64,000 nucleotides of DNA from Microbacterium luteolum (GTDB lineage Bacteria > Actinomycetota > Actinomycetes > Actinomycetales > Microbacteriaceae): assembly GCF_039533965.1 (NCBI RefSeq), contig NZ_BAAAUN010000001.1:2392950-2456949 (forward strand), written 5' to 3'. Below the pieces are notes generated by a model that was given only the letters and a program-made list of their open reading frames with translations, did not search any database and was not told where the DNA came from. This document shows positions 8,416 to 17,171 of the stretch, piece by piece; the stretch's first letter is position 1; each line of letters begins with the position of its first letter. A program made the position numbers and the translations under genes.

Positions 8416-9614
8416 GAGACGGGCTCCTCCGTCCCGGGATCCTCGCTCGGAGTCGCCGAACCGATCTCGACGACATCGCCCGCAGAGACTCCGTCGGTGA
8501 TCTCGGCGAGCCCGTTGCCGGTGAGACCGGTCTTGACCTTCACGGTCTTCGCCGGCGCCCCCTTCTTCACCACGAGCTGCACGGTGCCCTCACCCGGTGC
8601 GGTGAGCTTGACCGCTTCGCTCGGGAGTGTGACCACATCGGCCGCCTCCGCCGTCGCGATGCTCACGAACCCGGTCTGGCCGAGTTTGATCCCCGCGGGC
8701 GGATCGATGAGCTGAATCGTGACCGCGTAGGTGACCACGCCCTCCGTCGTCGTCTGCGGGGTCGGCGCGACGGATATCACCGTCCCGCTGATCGGTGCGT
8801 CGCCCGAGGCCGCGAGCGCGACGACGGCCGTCTGCTGGAGCACCACCTTCGCGATGTCGGCCTCGGGAATCGACGCCGTCACGCGCAGCGCGGAGACGTC
8901 GGAGATCGTGATGAGGCCGGCCGGCGGCTTCTCGGATCCGGAGCCAGCGGAGTCGCTGGAGCTGCCGCCGCCCGAGGCGACAGAGCCGACCGTGCCGTTG
9001 ATCGCCGTGACGACACCGGCCATCGGCGCCTTCAGCACGGTCTGGTCGCGTGCCGCCTGCGCCGCTGCGACTTCGGCCGCGGCATCATCGCGGGTCTTCG
9101 CGGCGGCGACCACCTCCGTGTCCCTGGACGGGAGCGATATCTCCTGCTCGCGGACGGCATCGCCCAGGGTCGCGCGTTCCGGTGCATCCGCGGGGGCGGC
9201 GGCGAATGCAGCGCGGGCGGAGTCGAGCGCTTTCGAGGCGGTCCAATAGGAGCTGCGAGCGTTCTCGAGTGCACTCTCTGCGGCGGAGAGCGCACTCTGC
9301 GCCTTGTTCAGCTCACGGTCGGCGTCGGCCGGATCGGTCGTGGCCAGGTCCTGACCGACCGCGACGGTCTGCCCGACGGTGACAGCGATGCCCGTGATGG
9401 TCCCGGGCTTCACGAAGGACGCGTTCGACGTCGCCGCCGCGGCGATCGCCCCCTTGCCGCTGACGACTGTCGTGACGGTGCCGACCTCGGCCGTCACCGT
9501 TGCCGCCTTGGCGACGGGCGGCGCAGCGAACGGGTTCGTGAAGGCGATGATCACGGCGGCGACCACGACCGCGGTGAGGCACGATCCGCTGATGATCCAT
9601 GTCTTCTTGCTCAT
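8412..9614 (-). CDS. HlyD/MacA-like efflux adaptor protein
   Basis: The 400-residue protein has an N-terminal membrane anchor (about residues 7-30), a first biotinyl-like half near residue 65, an Ala-rich alpha-hairpin (about 95-185), the second half APMAGVVTAINGTVGS and a beta-barrel plus C-terminal membrane-proximal domain. This is the membrane-fusion/adaptor family that works with MacB-like permeases. A Gly/Ser-rich insert follows VGSVASGGGSSSDS. The last 20 residues are acidic and Pro/Glu-rich. It is preceded by a probable activated, near-leaderless promoter described separately. Confidence 0.9.
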   Translation of the reverse strand: MSKKTWIISGSCLTAVVVAAVIIAFTNPFAAPPVAKAATVTAEVGTVTTVVSGKGAIAAAATSNASFVKPGTITGIAVTVGQTVAVGQDLATTDPADADRELNKAQSALSAAESALENARSSYWTASKALDSARAAFAAAPADAPERATLGDAVREQEISLPSRDTEVVAAAKTRDDAAAEVAAAQAARDQTVLKAPMAGVVTAINGTVGSVASGGGSSSDSAGSGSEKPPAGLITISDVSALRVTASIPEADIAKVVLQQTAVVALAASGDAPISGTVISVAPTPQTTTEGVVTYAVTIQLIDPPAGIKLGQTGFVSIATAEAADVVTLPSEAVKLTAPGEGTVQLVVKKGAPAKTVKVKTGLTGNGLAEITDGVSAGDVVEIGSATPSEDPGTEEPVS

Positions 9615-9622
9615 GTCGCCAG

Positions 9623-9654
9623 ACCATAGGCGGCCAAGCTAAGCCCAACTTAAG
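9623..9654 (-). promoter_or_regulatory. Candidate response-regulator site and promoter of the efflux genes
   Basis: Read on the minus strand, two 11-nt direct repeats CTTAAGTTGGG and CTTAGCTTGGC (9654-9633, 8 of 11 identical) are followed 4 nt later by a -10-like TATGGT (9628-9623), 8 nt before the adaptor ATG. Tandem 11-nt repeats placed at the -35 position are the classical layout of OmpR/PhoB-type activator sites. The regulator encoded just upstream is of that family. The site overlaps the end of the kinase gene. Confidence 0.55.
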
Positions 9655-11119
9655 CGTCGTGAGCCGGGACGGTGAACCGGAAGACCGTCACACCCGGAAC
9701 GCTTCGCGCCGTGATCTCCCCGTCGGATGCTTTCGCGATCGCGGCGACGATCGCGAGCCCGAGTCCGATGGAGCCTGACTTCCGTGAGCGCAGCGAGACA
9801 GAGGGGTCGCCCTGGCTGAAGCGGTCGAAGATGATGGGGAGCGTCTCCGGCGGGATGCCGGGGCCGGTGTCGCTGACCTCGATCACAGCGCTGCGGTCTT
9901 CGGTGCGGGCTGACACGGTGACCGTGGTGCCGGGCGGAGTGTGTGCGCCCGCGTTGGCGCAGAGGTTGACGAGGACCTGGCGGACCGCGGCCTCGTCGGC
10001 GTCGGCGAGGACCGGTTCGTCGGGGAGCACGATCCGCCACTCGTGGTCGGGCATCGCCATGCGCGCATCGGCCACCGTCTCCATCACGAGCAGAGAGAGG
10101 TCGATGGTGTCTCGGCGGAGGACTCGCCCGGCGTCGAGCTTCGCGAGGGTCAGCAGTTCATCGACGAGGGCGCCCAGGCGCTCGGACTCGGCGGCGACGC
10201 GTTCGAAGCCGCCGCGGGCGTCGTCCGGCACTCCGGATGTCGCGGCGTAGTGCTCGGCATAGCCCCGGATCGACGCGAGCGGATTGCGCAGTTCATGACT
10301 GGCCTCTGCCACGAAGCGGCGCATCGCCTCTTCTGTTCGATGGCGGGCGTCGAGCGACTGCTCGACGTTGTCGAGCAGTCTGTTGAGCGCGAGTCCCACG
10401 CGACCGGCCTCGGTGCCTTCGTCGACGTCGGCACCGAGCACGCGCCGGTCGAGCACGATCGCGCCCTCCGAGAGCCGCATGTCCGCGACCTGATCCGAGA
10501 TCTCCACGACGCGATCGAGCGGGAGCAGGGCACGCCGCACGATGCGAGAGCCGATCAGTACCGCCCCGGCGGCGACGAGCAACGTCACCGCCCCCGCGGA
10601 GAGGAGGAACACCGTGATCGTCGAGTCGATCGGATTCTCCTGCTCACCCGTGACGAAGAGCGCGGTGGTGCCGTCGCCTTCCTCGATGGTGATCGCGAGC
10701 GAACGGTAGCGATCGTCGCCGAACGACAGCACGAAGTAGTCGCCGTCGTCACGGTCGAGCGCCTCGAGGAGTCGCTGCTGCTCGCCGTCGTTCAGCGGGC
10801 GGTAGACGTAGTCCTGATCGAGCACCATCGCCGATGTCACGGCTCCGTCGACCACGATCGCCTGGAAGCTGCCTGCCGATGAGGGGAAGATGTTCTCGAC
10901 GCTGTATTCGGCGAGGTTCACGGAGGCGTCGCCCGCGGCGTAGATCGTCGTCAGGCTGGCGTTCAAGGCCGTCTCGATGCTGCGATCGAGCTGGCGATTG
11001 AGGCTGGCGGTCAGGATGAACGTCAGGGTCGTGACGACGATCGCCGTGGCGACGAGGATGAGCCCCGCGATGACGGCGACGAGGCGGACGCGGAGCGAAC
11101 GCCCCGGGCGATCGGACAT
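9650..11119 (-). CDS. Membrane sensor histidine kinase
   Basis: The 489-residue kinase has two membrane helices (about 12-38 and 168-190) enclosing an external sensor of roughly 125 residues, a HAMP-like segment, the HisKA box EASHELRNPLASIRGYAEHY (His about 276) and a HATPase_c domain with NLCANAGAHTPPG and DTGPGIPPE. It would phosphorylate the OmpR-type regulator encoded 5 nt upstream. Start chosen as ATG 11119; a GTG directly before it is an alternative. Signal is unknown; with a MacB pump downstream, cell-envelope stress or an antimicrobial is a reasonable guess. Confidence 0.9.
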   Translation of the reverse strand: MSDRPGRSLRVRLVAVIAGLILVATAIVVTTLTFILTASLNRQLDRSIETALNASLTTIYAAGDASVNLAEYSVENIFPSSAGSFQAIVVDGAVTSAMVLDQDYVYRPLNDGEQQRLLEALDRDDGDYFVLSFGDDRYRSLAITIEEGDGTTALFVTGEQENPIDSTITVFLLSAGAVTLLVAAGAVLIGSRIVRRALLPLDRVVEISDQVADMRLSEGAIVLDRRVLGADVDEGTEAGRVGLALNRLLDNVEQSLDARHRTEEAMRRFVAEASHELRNPLASIRGYAEHYAATSGVPDDARGGFERVAAESERLGALVDELLTLAKLDAGRVLRRDTIDLSLLVMETVADARMAMPDHEWRIVLPDEPVLADADEAAVRQVLVNLCANAGAHTPPGTTVTVSARTEDRSAVIEVSDTGPGIPPETLPIIFDRFSQGDPSVSLRSRKSGSIGLGLAIVAAIAKASDGEITARSVPGVTVFRFTVPAHDA

Positions 11120-11124
11120 CACGG

Positions 11125-11838
11125 CTACGCCCGCACGGAGACAGGCGGGCGGAGCACGTAGCCGACCCGGCGGATGGTGTGGATCATCGGCGGGCGGCCG
11201 TCGTCGATCTTCCGGCGGAGGTAGGAGATGTAGAGCTCGACGATGTTCGACTCGCGCCCGTAGTCGTAGCCCCAGATCCGTTCGAGGATCTGCTCCTTCG
11301 ACAGCACCCGTTCGGCGTTCGCCATCAGGTACTGCAGCAGCTCGAACTCGCGCGCGGTGAGCCGGATGTCCACGTCGTCGCGTCGCACCGCGTGGCCGCC
11401 GGGCACGAGCTCGAGGTCACCGACGCGAAGCACCTCGTCCTCGGGAACGGAGTCCCAGTCGACGCGGCGGAGCAGACCACGCAGGCGCGCGACGACCTCC
11501 TCCACGCTGAACGGCTTGGTCACGTAGTCGTCGCCGCCGGCCGTGATCCCCGCGATCCGGTCTTCGACCGCGTCGTTCGCCGTGAGGAACAGCACCCGCA
11601 CACTCGGGAGGACAGCGCGGATGCGCTGGAGCACGCTGAGCCCGTCGAGATCGGGCAGCACGATGTCGAGCACGACCAGTTCCGGCCGGAAGGCGAGGGC
11701 CTCATCGATGGCGGCACGCCCCGTGCCCGCCGTGCGCACGGCCCAGCCCTGTGCACCGAGCACCGTCGCGAGCAGATCACGGATGCCCTGCTCATCGTCG
11801 ACGACGAGGACACGTACGTCGCCGGTCGCCTCGATCAT
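11125..11838 (-). CDS. OmpR/PhoB-family response regulator
   Basis: The 237-residue regulator has a receiver domain with VDDEQGIRD, the phosphoacceptor in LVVLDIVLPDLDG (Asp about 58), Lys in DDYVTKPFS, and a winged-helix output domain with IWGYDYGRESNIVELYISYL. It probably activates the efflux genes through the repeats at 9633-9654. Its ATG is preceded by TAGGAT six nt upstream (11850-11845), which can act as the -10 of a leaderless promoter lying in the last codons of the MerR gene. Confidence 0.93.
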   Translation of the reverse strand: MIEATGDVRVLVVDDEQGIRDLLATVLGAQGWAVRTAGTGRAAIDEALAFRPELVVLDIVLPDLDGLSVLQRIRAVLPSVRVLFLTANDAVEDRIAGITAGGDDYVTKPFSVEEVVARLRGLLRRVDWDSVPEDEVLRVGDLELVPGGHAVRRDDVDIRLTAREFELLQYLMANAERVLSKEQILERIWGYDYGRESNIVELYISYLRRKIDDGRPPMIHTIRRVGYVLRPPVSVRA

Positions 11839-11847
11839 CCCGTCATC

Positions 11848-12588
11848 CTAGACGCGCCCCGGCTTCTCTCCCGTGGCAGCCATCTTCCTCCACATGCGCT
11901 CCAGGACATCCAGCTGCACGGGCGTGTAGACGTCGACGAGCACATCGATGACGGCCGCCGCCGCTCCGGGGCGGGCGGGAGATGACACCGATTCCGGGTG
12001 GACGAGCTCGCGGCTGAGCGTGGACGCCTGCTCGGCGAAGTGCGTGGCGATCCGTTCGCGGGTCGACTCGCTCGCATCCGCGGAGAGAGCGTCGAACTCC
12101 TGAGCCGTCGCATCGCGCGTCGAGGTCTCCATGATCTGCTGCCAGTAGTCGGCGCTCTCGTCACCGTAGAGTTGCGCGAGCACGGAGTAGAGCGCGCGGT
12201 CCTGCGGAGAGATCTTGGCCGTGTTCGCCGCCGCAGACAGGCGCGGCGGCATGTCAGCCGGCACCAGCAGGCGTCGGAAGTCCGCGAGTTCGGCCCGAGC
12301 CTTCTCCAGTCTGGCGATCGCCGCGCGGAGCTCGTCATCGGCCAGGTCGAGCGCCGCCTCGTTGTCTTCGGGGAGGCCCTCGTTGATCGCCGCGATCTGC
12401 TTGAGCGACAGCCCCAGCGCGCTGAGGCGACGGATCTGCACGAGCCGCACGAGGTGCTCGGTCCTGTAGACCTTGTACCCGTTGGTCAGCCGCTCCGGCT
12501 CCTCGAGCAGACCCTGCTCGTGATAGTGGCGCACCGCCCGCAGGCTCGTCCCCCCGAGTTCGGCGAGTTCTCGTGTGCTCCAGGCCAT
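11848..12588 (-). CDS. MerR-family transcriptional regulator
   Basis: The 246-residue protein has an N-terminal MerR helix-turn-helix (STRELAELGGTSLRAVRHYH, wing YKVYRTEHLVRLVQIRRL), a helical linker (about 80-115) and a roughly 130-residue C-terminal region with no Cys cluster, suggesting a non-metal ligand. Two ATGs compete; SD GGGAGGG sits 9 nt before the second and touches the first, so 12588 is chosen. It ends 9 nt before the response regulator, so it may lead the whole efflux operon. It is divergent from prsW; 12648-12672 carries AGTGT/ACACT inverted halves. Confidence 0.85.
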   Translation of the reverse strand: MAWSTRELAELGGTSLRAVRHYHEQGLLEEPERLTNGYKVYRTEHLVRLVQIRRLSALGLSLKQIAAINEGLPEDNEAALDLADDELRAAIARLEKARAELADFRRLLVPADMPPRLSAAANTAKISPQDRALYSVLAQLYGDESADYWQQIMETSTRDATAQEFDALSADASESTRERIATHFAEQASTLSRELVHPESVSSPARPGAAAAVIDVLVDVYTPVQLDVLERMWRKMAATGEKPGRV

Positions 12589-12704
12589 CGTCGCCATCCC
12601 CTCCCGACGCAGCCGATTTGAGTATGCCGCGACGGCACAGTGTCTGCTGGTCGCACACACTCTATGTCGCATCGCTGCCGCCGGCGAGATGCGGGAAGGA
12701 AGAC

Positions 12705-13838
12705 ATGACCACCCCTCATTCATCGCGCAGGATTCCATGGAACCGGGTCTGGCCCCCGGCCGCCCTGTTCGCTCTCATCCTGACGAACACCTGGAGCCTC
12801 TCGCAGATCGGACCCGTGGGCTTCGTCGTCGGCCTCGGTCCCGCGGTGGTCCTCGCCGTCGTCACGGGAGGAACATTCCTGTGGCTCGACCGCTGGGAGC
12901 GGGAACGGCCTTCCCTGTTGCTGTCCGCCTTCGTCTGGGGCGCGTCCTTCGCCGGACTCGGAGCGATCGTCTTCCAGGCGGGGTTCGAGAAGCTCGCGAT
13001 CGCTCTCGCTGGACCTGCCTTCCAGGAGTGGGCCAGTGCGCTCATCGTGACCCCGATCACCGAGGAGGTGTTGAAGGGGCTGTTCCTGATCTGGCTGTTC
13101 CGCTTCCACCGCCAGCGCATCCGCGGACTGCTGAACGGCATCGTGTTCGGCGGGCTCGCGGGCGCCGGCTTCGCCTTCTCCGAGAACATCTTCTACTTCG
13201 GTCGGGCCTTCGTGAAGTTCACGGCAGCCCCGACCGACCCCGCGATGATGGTCGAGTTCATCGGCACCTTCGTGCTCCGCGGCTTCATGGCGCCGTTCCT
13301 GCATCCGTTCTGGGTCGCATTGTTCGGACTCACGATCGCGCTGTCGACCCGCCGGCCTCCCGGCGCCTCCCGGGTGCTCGTCGCGTCATCCGGACTCGTC
13401 GCCTCGCTGATCCTTCATGGTGTGTACGACTGGGCCGCCATCGTCGGGCGCACCTCCGACGGGTTCGCCGTCTTCAAATTCTTCGGTGTCGTGATCCTGC
13501 CGCTGATGATCGCCATGGCAGTCCTCGCGATCGTGCTGCGTCGTCGGGAAGGTCGGGCGATCGTACGCCGACTGCCGCTGCTCGCCGCCGAAGGACGGAT
13601 CGCCTACGAAGAGGCATCGAGCCTCGACAGTCTGCACCGGCGTCGTCGGTGGCGCGCTGATCACCGTCGCGCCCGAGGCCGCACGGCGGCGAAGCTGCTC
13701 GGGCGATACCAGGCCGAGGTCAGCGCTCTCGCGCTGATGCAGGAGCGGAATGACGACGCGAGCGACGTCGAGGCCCAGCGCAGAGAACTCGAGATCGCAC
13801 GACAGCGGATGCTGATCGCTGCTGAGAGAGGAGTGTGA
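12705..13838 (+). CDS. PrsW-family intramembrane protease
   Basis: The 377-residue multi-pass protein carries the PrsW motifs TPITEEVLKGLFLIW, AGFAFSENIFYFG, FLHPFWVALFG and LILHGVYDW. PrsW in Bacillus cleaves an anti-sigma factor to release SigW; the substrate here is unknown. A charged C-terminal cytosolic tail of about 80 residues (Arg/Glu-rich, coiled-coil-like) follows the last helix. ATG 12705 is preceded by GGGAAGGAAG. The next gene, another membrane protease, starts 1 nt after the stop. Confidence 0.88.
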   Translation: MTTPHSSRRIPWNRVWPPAALFALILTNTWSLSQIGPVGFVVGLGPAVVLAVVTGGTFLWLDRWERERPSLLLSAFVWGASFAGLGAIVFQAGFEKLAIALAGPAFQEWASALIVTPITEEVLKGLFLIWLFRFHRQRIRGLLNGIVFGGLAGAGFAFSENIFYFGRAFVKFTAAPTDPAMMVEFIGTFVLRGFMAPFLHPFWVALFGLTIALSTRRPPGASRVLVASSGLVASLILHGVYDWAAIVGRTSDGFAVFKFFGVVILPLMIAMAVLAIVLRRREGRAIVRRLPLLAAEGRIAYEEASSLDSLHRRRRWRADHRRARGRTAAKLLGRYQAEVSALALMQERNDDASDVEAQRRELEIARQRMLIAAERGV

Positions 13839-13839
13839 C

Positions 13840-14784
13840 ATGGTCGCGTCGAGACACGACCCACGCCGCGGTTCGCTGGCCGCGATTCCCGCCGGCCTCG
13901 AATACCAGCAGGTACTCGCGGCGACGCGCCCGTCCTGGTGGCGCGGCGTCCTCGCCATCGTCCTGATCCTCATCGGCCTGTTCGGAATCGGAATCGTCCT
14001 GCAGACGGTCGGGGCGATCGCGAACGACGCGCTCGGGCTGCTGAAGGCCGGCGAAGTCGGCTTCACCCCGATCTCGCACCTGTCCGGGCTGCTCGGCGTC
14101 GCCCTCCTCATCCCGTGGAGCATGCTCGTGCAGCGCTGGGCGTTCGGCGTCTCGATGCGTTCGCTGTTCTCGGTGGCCGGCCGCCTCCGCATGGACGTGA
14201 TCGGCCGCGCCCTGGTGCTCCTCGCGCCGATCTACGCCGTGCTCCTGATCTTCGTGACGCTCGATCGCGCCACGGGTACCTGGTCGCGTCTCGATCTGCT
14301 TCTGATGGTCGCGATCACGATCGTGGTCGCACCTCTGCAGTCTGCCGCCGAGGAGTTCGGCTTCCGCGGCGTGGTCTTCCGCGCCGCAGCGAGCTGGGGT
14401 CGCCGCCCGGTGACGCGCCTGATCATCGGAATCGTGGTGTCGGCCATCGCCTTCGCCGCGGTGCACGGTGCCGGAGATGTCTGGCTGATCCAGTACTACC
14501 TCGCGCTCGGGGTGAGCTGGGCCGTGATCACCTGGCGCACGGGCGGCCTCGAGGTCTCGATCGTCGCGCACGCCGTGAACAACACGATCGCGTTCATCTA
14601 TCTCATCGTGCTGCACGACGACTTCGGTGCGAGCTTCGATCGATCGGCAGGTTCCACCGGTCCGGTCATGCTCCTGCCGACGGTCGTGACGCTCGCCGTG
14701 GGAGCCGTCGTGTGGATCATCACGCGACGCCGTGGGCCGGCCGTGACGCCCGCAGCGGCGGTCGAAGGGAGTCAGCTCCGATGA
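13840..14784 (+). CDS. CPBP-family (CAAX-like) intramembrane glutamic protease
   Basis: The 314-residue membrane protein has about eight helices and the CPBP/Abi motifs AAEEFGFRGVVFRA (about 168-181), IAFAAVHG and VAHAVNNTIAF, giving the conserved Glu-Glu-Arg and two His sites. Bacterial members act in membrane protein processing, self-immunity or anti-sigma factor degradation; none of these can be assigned here. It sits between PrsW and a SpoIIM-like gene with no gap, so all three are probably translated from one mRNA. Confidence 0.9.
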   Translation: MVASRHDPRRGSLAAIPAGLEYQQVLAATRPSWWRGVLAIVLILIGLFGIGIVLQTVGAIANDALGLLKAGEVGFTPISHLSGLLGVALLIPWSMLVQRWAFGVSMRSLFSVAGRLRMDVIGRALVLLAPIYAVLLIFVTLDRATGTWSRLDLLLMVAITIVVAPLQSAAEEFGFRGVVFRAAASWGRRPVTRLIIGIVVSAIAFAAVHGAGDVWLIQYYLALGVSWAVITWRTGGLEVSIVAHAVNNTIAFIYLIVLHDDFGASFDRSAGSTGPVMLLPTVVTLAVGAVVWIITRRRGPAVTPAAAVEGSQLR

Positions 14785-15398
14785 TCGTCATCCGACGTCC
14801 GCTGGGGATCATCAGGGCGAATGTCCGCACCTACGCGGCGGTGAACGTCGTGATCTACGGGTCGCTCTTCCTGGCGTTCATCCTGGGCGTTGCCTTCCCC
14901 CGCCTCGCCGAGGCCGGCCTCGGGGTGATGACGGCGTTCGCCTCGACGAGCCCGCTGGGCGAGCAGGTCGAGAGCGCGCCGGAGAGCAGCATCCTGGCCT
15001 TGACGGGCGTCATCCTGGTCTCGACGATCGTGTTCGGGGCGCTGGGCATGGCGACGATCCCCTCGTTGCTCGTCCCCTGCGCCGGCGTGTTCGTGCACGT
15101 CGCGTTCGCGTTCCTGCTCGGCCTGACGTACGCACCGCAGGACTCCGACGGATGGGTCGTCTTCTGGGCTCATCTGCCGACCCTCGTGCTCGAGCTGCAG
15201 GGCTACATCCTCGTGCTGCTCGGGTCGGTGATCCTCGCGCGGTACTGGCTTCGCCCGCGCGCTCACGGCTTTGCGACCCGCCGGGCGGGGTACGTCCGCG
15301 GTCTCGTCGAGAGCGCGTGGCTGTATGTTCCGGCTCTCGTCGTGCTGGTCGCGGGAGCGATATACGAAGCGATCGAGTTCATCGTGATCCTGGGGTGA
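14781..15398 (+). CDS. SpoIIM-like polytopic membrane protein
   Basis: The 205-residue protein has about five hydrophobic helices. The segment HLPTLVLELQGYILVLLGS followed by an end helix LVLVAGAIYEAIEF resembles the stage II sporulation protein M / DUF95 pattern (short acidic helix then Gly-rich helix, then a final helix with a Glu). The match is by eye only. In actinobacteria such proteins are not sporulation-specific and often accompany membrane regulators. ATG overlaps the CPBP stop as ATGA. Confidence 0.6.
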   Translation: MIVIRRPLGIIRANVRTYAAVNVVIYGSLFLAFILGVAFPRLAEAGLGVMTAFASTSPLGEQVESAPESSILALTGVILVSTIVFGALGMATIPSLLVPCAGVFVHVAFAFLLGLTYAPQDSDGWVVFWAHLPTLVLELQGYILVLLGSVILARYWLRPRAHGFATRRAGYVRGLVESAWLYVPALVVLVAGAIYEAIEFIVILG

Positions 15399-15423
15399 TC
15401 CTGGGGCAGGGGCGCGGCCAGGG

Positions 15424-15513
15424 GCGTGCACAACTCAGCAAGAACATGCGCCGCACGTCCCAGAACACCTGGTTCGGGGCGGATGCGAGGTGTTCTTGCG
15501 GAGTTGTGCACGC
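15424..15513. repeat. Nested double-palindrome element 2
   Basis: The left arm 15424-15446 (starts GCGTGCACAACTC, ends GCAAGAACA) pairs with 15491-15513 at 22 of 23 positions. An inner arm AGAACACCT (15462-15470) pairs with AGGTGTTCT (15488-15496), which overlaps the right arm, so two alternative hairpins compete. It lies between convergent genes (SpoIIM-like and VOC) and no T-tract follows. Confidence 0.8.
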
Positions 15514-15523
15514 GCCGCGTCGG

Positions 15524-15979
15524 TCACTCCTGCACGTCGAGCACCCAGGTCACGCCGAAGCGGTCGGTCAGCATGCCGAAACCGGCGGACCATGCCGAGG
15601 CCGCGAGCGGCTCGACGATCACGGCGCCATCGGCGAGGCCATCCCAGTAACGCGTGAGTTCGTCGAGCGACTCCGCCTGCAGCGACTGGAAGAACGTGCG
15701 ATCGGTGACCGTGGTGCCGTTCTCGCGGCGGGTCGAGCCGGCGGTGGCGGCGGCATCCGGGTCGTCCTGACCGGGGATGTCGTAGGCCATCAGGCGGATG
15801 CCGGCGGGACTCTCGATCCGTCCGAACACGACCTTGTCGGCGCCGGGGACGCCGGCCGGCATGCCGAAGTCGCTGTAGGTCGCGAGCGTGACCTCGCCGC
15901 CGAAGACCGACCGGTAGAAGTCGAGCGCGTGGCGTGCGGTCCCGCGGAAGTTGAGGTGCGTGGTGGTCGTGAGGGTCAT
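15524..15979 (-). CDS. PhnB-like VOC family protein
   Basis: The 151-residue protein starts MTLTTTTHLNFRGTARHALD and contains FYRSVFGGEVTLATYSDFG and DRFGVTWVLDV, the layout of PhnB/YjdN-type VOC proteins, whose biochemical function is poorly known. SD AGGAG sits 6 nt before the ATG. It is divergent from a WYL regulator across a 100-nt gap carrying a perfect inverted repeat, which suggests direct control by that regulator. Confidence 0.88.
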   Translation of the reverse strand: MTLTTTTHLNFRGTARHALDFYRSVFGGEVTLATYSDFGMPAGVPGADKVVFGRIESPAGIRLMAYDIPGQDDPDAAATAGSTRRENGTTVTDRTFFQSLQAESLDELTRYWDGLADGAVIVEPLAASAWSAGFGMLTDRFGVTWVLDVQE

Positions 15980-16035
15980 GTCGTTCTCCTGGATTCCCGG
16001 CGCCCGGTGACGCCGTCGGGACCAACGATCACAGC

Positions 16036-16062
16036 AGAAGAGGTCAGTTTCAGTCCTCTTCT
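16036..16062. promoter_or_regulatory. Inverted repeat between VOC and WYL genes
   Basis: AGAAGAGG (16036-16043) and CCTCTTCT (16055-16062) form a perfect 8-bp inverted repeat with an 11-nt spacer. It lies in the divergent intergenic region, 18 nt before the WYL regulator ATG, and is the best candidate for an operator of that regulator. Confidence 0.55.
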
Positions 16063-16079
16063 CGGCGCACAATGGAGGC

Positions 16080-17039
16080 ATGTCCGGAAGCTCCTCGCGC
16101 ATGCTCGCACTCCTGTCGCTGCTGCAGACTCCGCGCGACTGGCCCGGCCACGTGCTCGCCGAGCGCCTCGAGGTGAGTCCGCGCACCGTGCGCCGCGACG
16201 TCGACCGGCTGCGGGAGCTCGGCTATCGCATCGGCGCGATCAAGGGACCGGATGGCGGCTACCGCCTCGCCGCCGGATCGGAGCTGCCACCTCTCCTGTT
16301 CGACGACGACCAGGCCGTGGCGATCGCGGTCGCCCTGCAGAGCGTCGCTTCGAGCGGCATCGACATCGAGGAGGCCGCGAGCCGGGCCCTCGCCACAGTC
16401 CGGCAGGTGATGCCGTCGCGGCTGCGGCACCGCGTGGACGGCATCCGCTTCTCGGGCACGGAGAGCACGACGAGGGTCGATCCGGCCGTGCTCGAGGCGG
16501 TGAGCGCTGCGGTGCGGGAGAAGCGGATGCTGCGCTTCGACTACGGCTCTTCTGCGGATCGGCCGGCCCGCCGGACCGAGCCGCATGCCGTCGTCGCCCG
16601 CGAGGGGCGGTGGTACCTGATCGCGTGGGACCTCGAGGTCGACGACTGGCGGACGTTCCGGCTCGACCGGATGCAGCCGCGCATCCCGACCGGTCCGACG
16701 TTCACGCCGCGCGAGTTGCCGGCGAAGGACGCCGCGACGTACCTCGCGGCGCGGTCGAAGGGTTCCGTCTCGGAGGACCGCTGGCCGTGCGTGGGAGAGG
16801 TGATCATCCGGATGCCGGCGCGGGAGGTCGCACCCTTCATCGGCGACGGCACGCTCGAGGAGCTCGACGAGGAGTCGTGCCGGATCACTGTGGGCTCGTG
16901 GTCCTGGGTCGGTGTGGTGGCCTCGGTCGCGCGCTTCGATGCACCGTTCGAGGTCGTCGGGCCGGAGGAGTTGCGAGAGGCCACGGGGGTGTTGGCAGGG
17001 CGCTTCGCCGCGGCCGTGGATGACTCCTCCTCCTCCTGA
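16080..17039 (+). CDS. WYL-domain (YafY-like) transcriptional regulator
   Basis: The 319-residue protein has an N-terminal winged helix (MLALLSLLQTPRDW, LAERLEVSPRTVRRDVDRL), a central WYL domain with REGRWYLIAWD (about 176-186) and FRLDRM, and a C-terminal WCX-like extension. WYL domains bind small ligands or nucleic acid. It most likely controls the divergent VOC gene and itself. It ends in a run of Asp and Ser. SD-like GGAGG is only 1 nt from the ATG, so the start is slightly uncertain. Confidence 0.9.
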   Translation: MSGSSSRMLALLSLLQTPRDWPGHVLAERLEVSPRTVRRDVDRLRELGYRIGAIKGPDGGYRLAAGSELPPLLFDDDQAVAIAVALQSVASSGIDIEEAASRALATVRQVMPSRLRHRVDGIRFSGTESTTRVDPAVLEAVSAAVREKRMLRFDYGSSADRPARRTEPHAVVAREGRWYLIAWDLEVDDWRTFRLDRMQPRIPTGPTFTPRELPAKDAATYLAARSKGSVSEDRWPCVGEVIIRMPAREVAPFIGDGTLEELDEESCRITVGSWSWVGVVASVARFDAPFEVVGPEELREATGVLAGRFAAAVDDSSSS

Positions 17040-17171
17040 TCGGGCCTACTCCACGAGTTGTCCCCAGTTTCCGGGCGGATCCTCGCATCGAACAGAGCCG
17101 GGACGGCGATCGTGGTTGTCTGGACCGATGACAAACTTTGCCAACAGCGTTACCGTGAGGAGATGGCGACC

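Noticed and set aside
12720..13304. Minus-strand open frame rich in Glu/Asp/Arg opposite prsW
   Set aside because: It mirrors the prsW codons and lacks an SD or domain; shadow of the membrane-protein gene.
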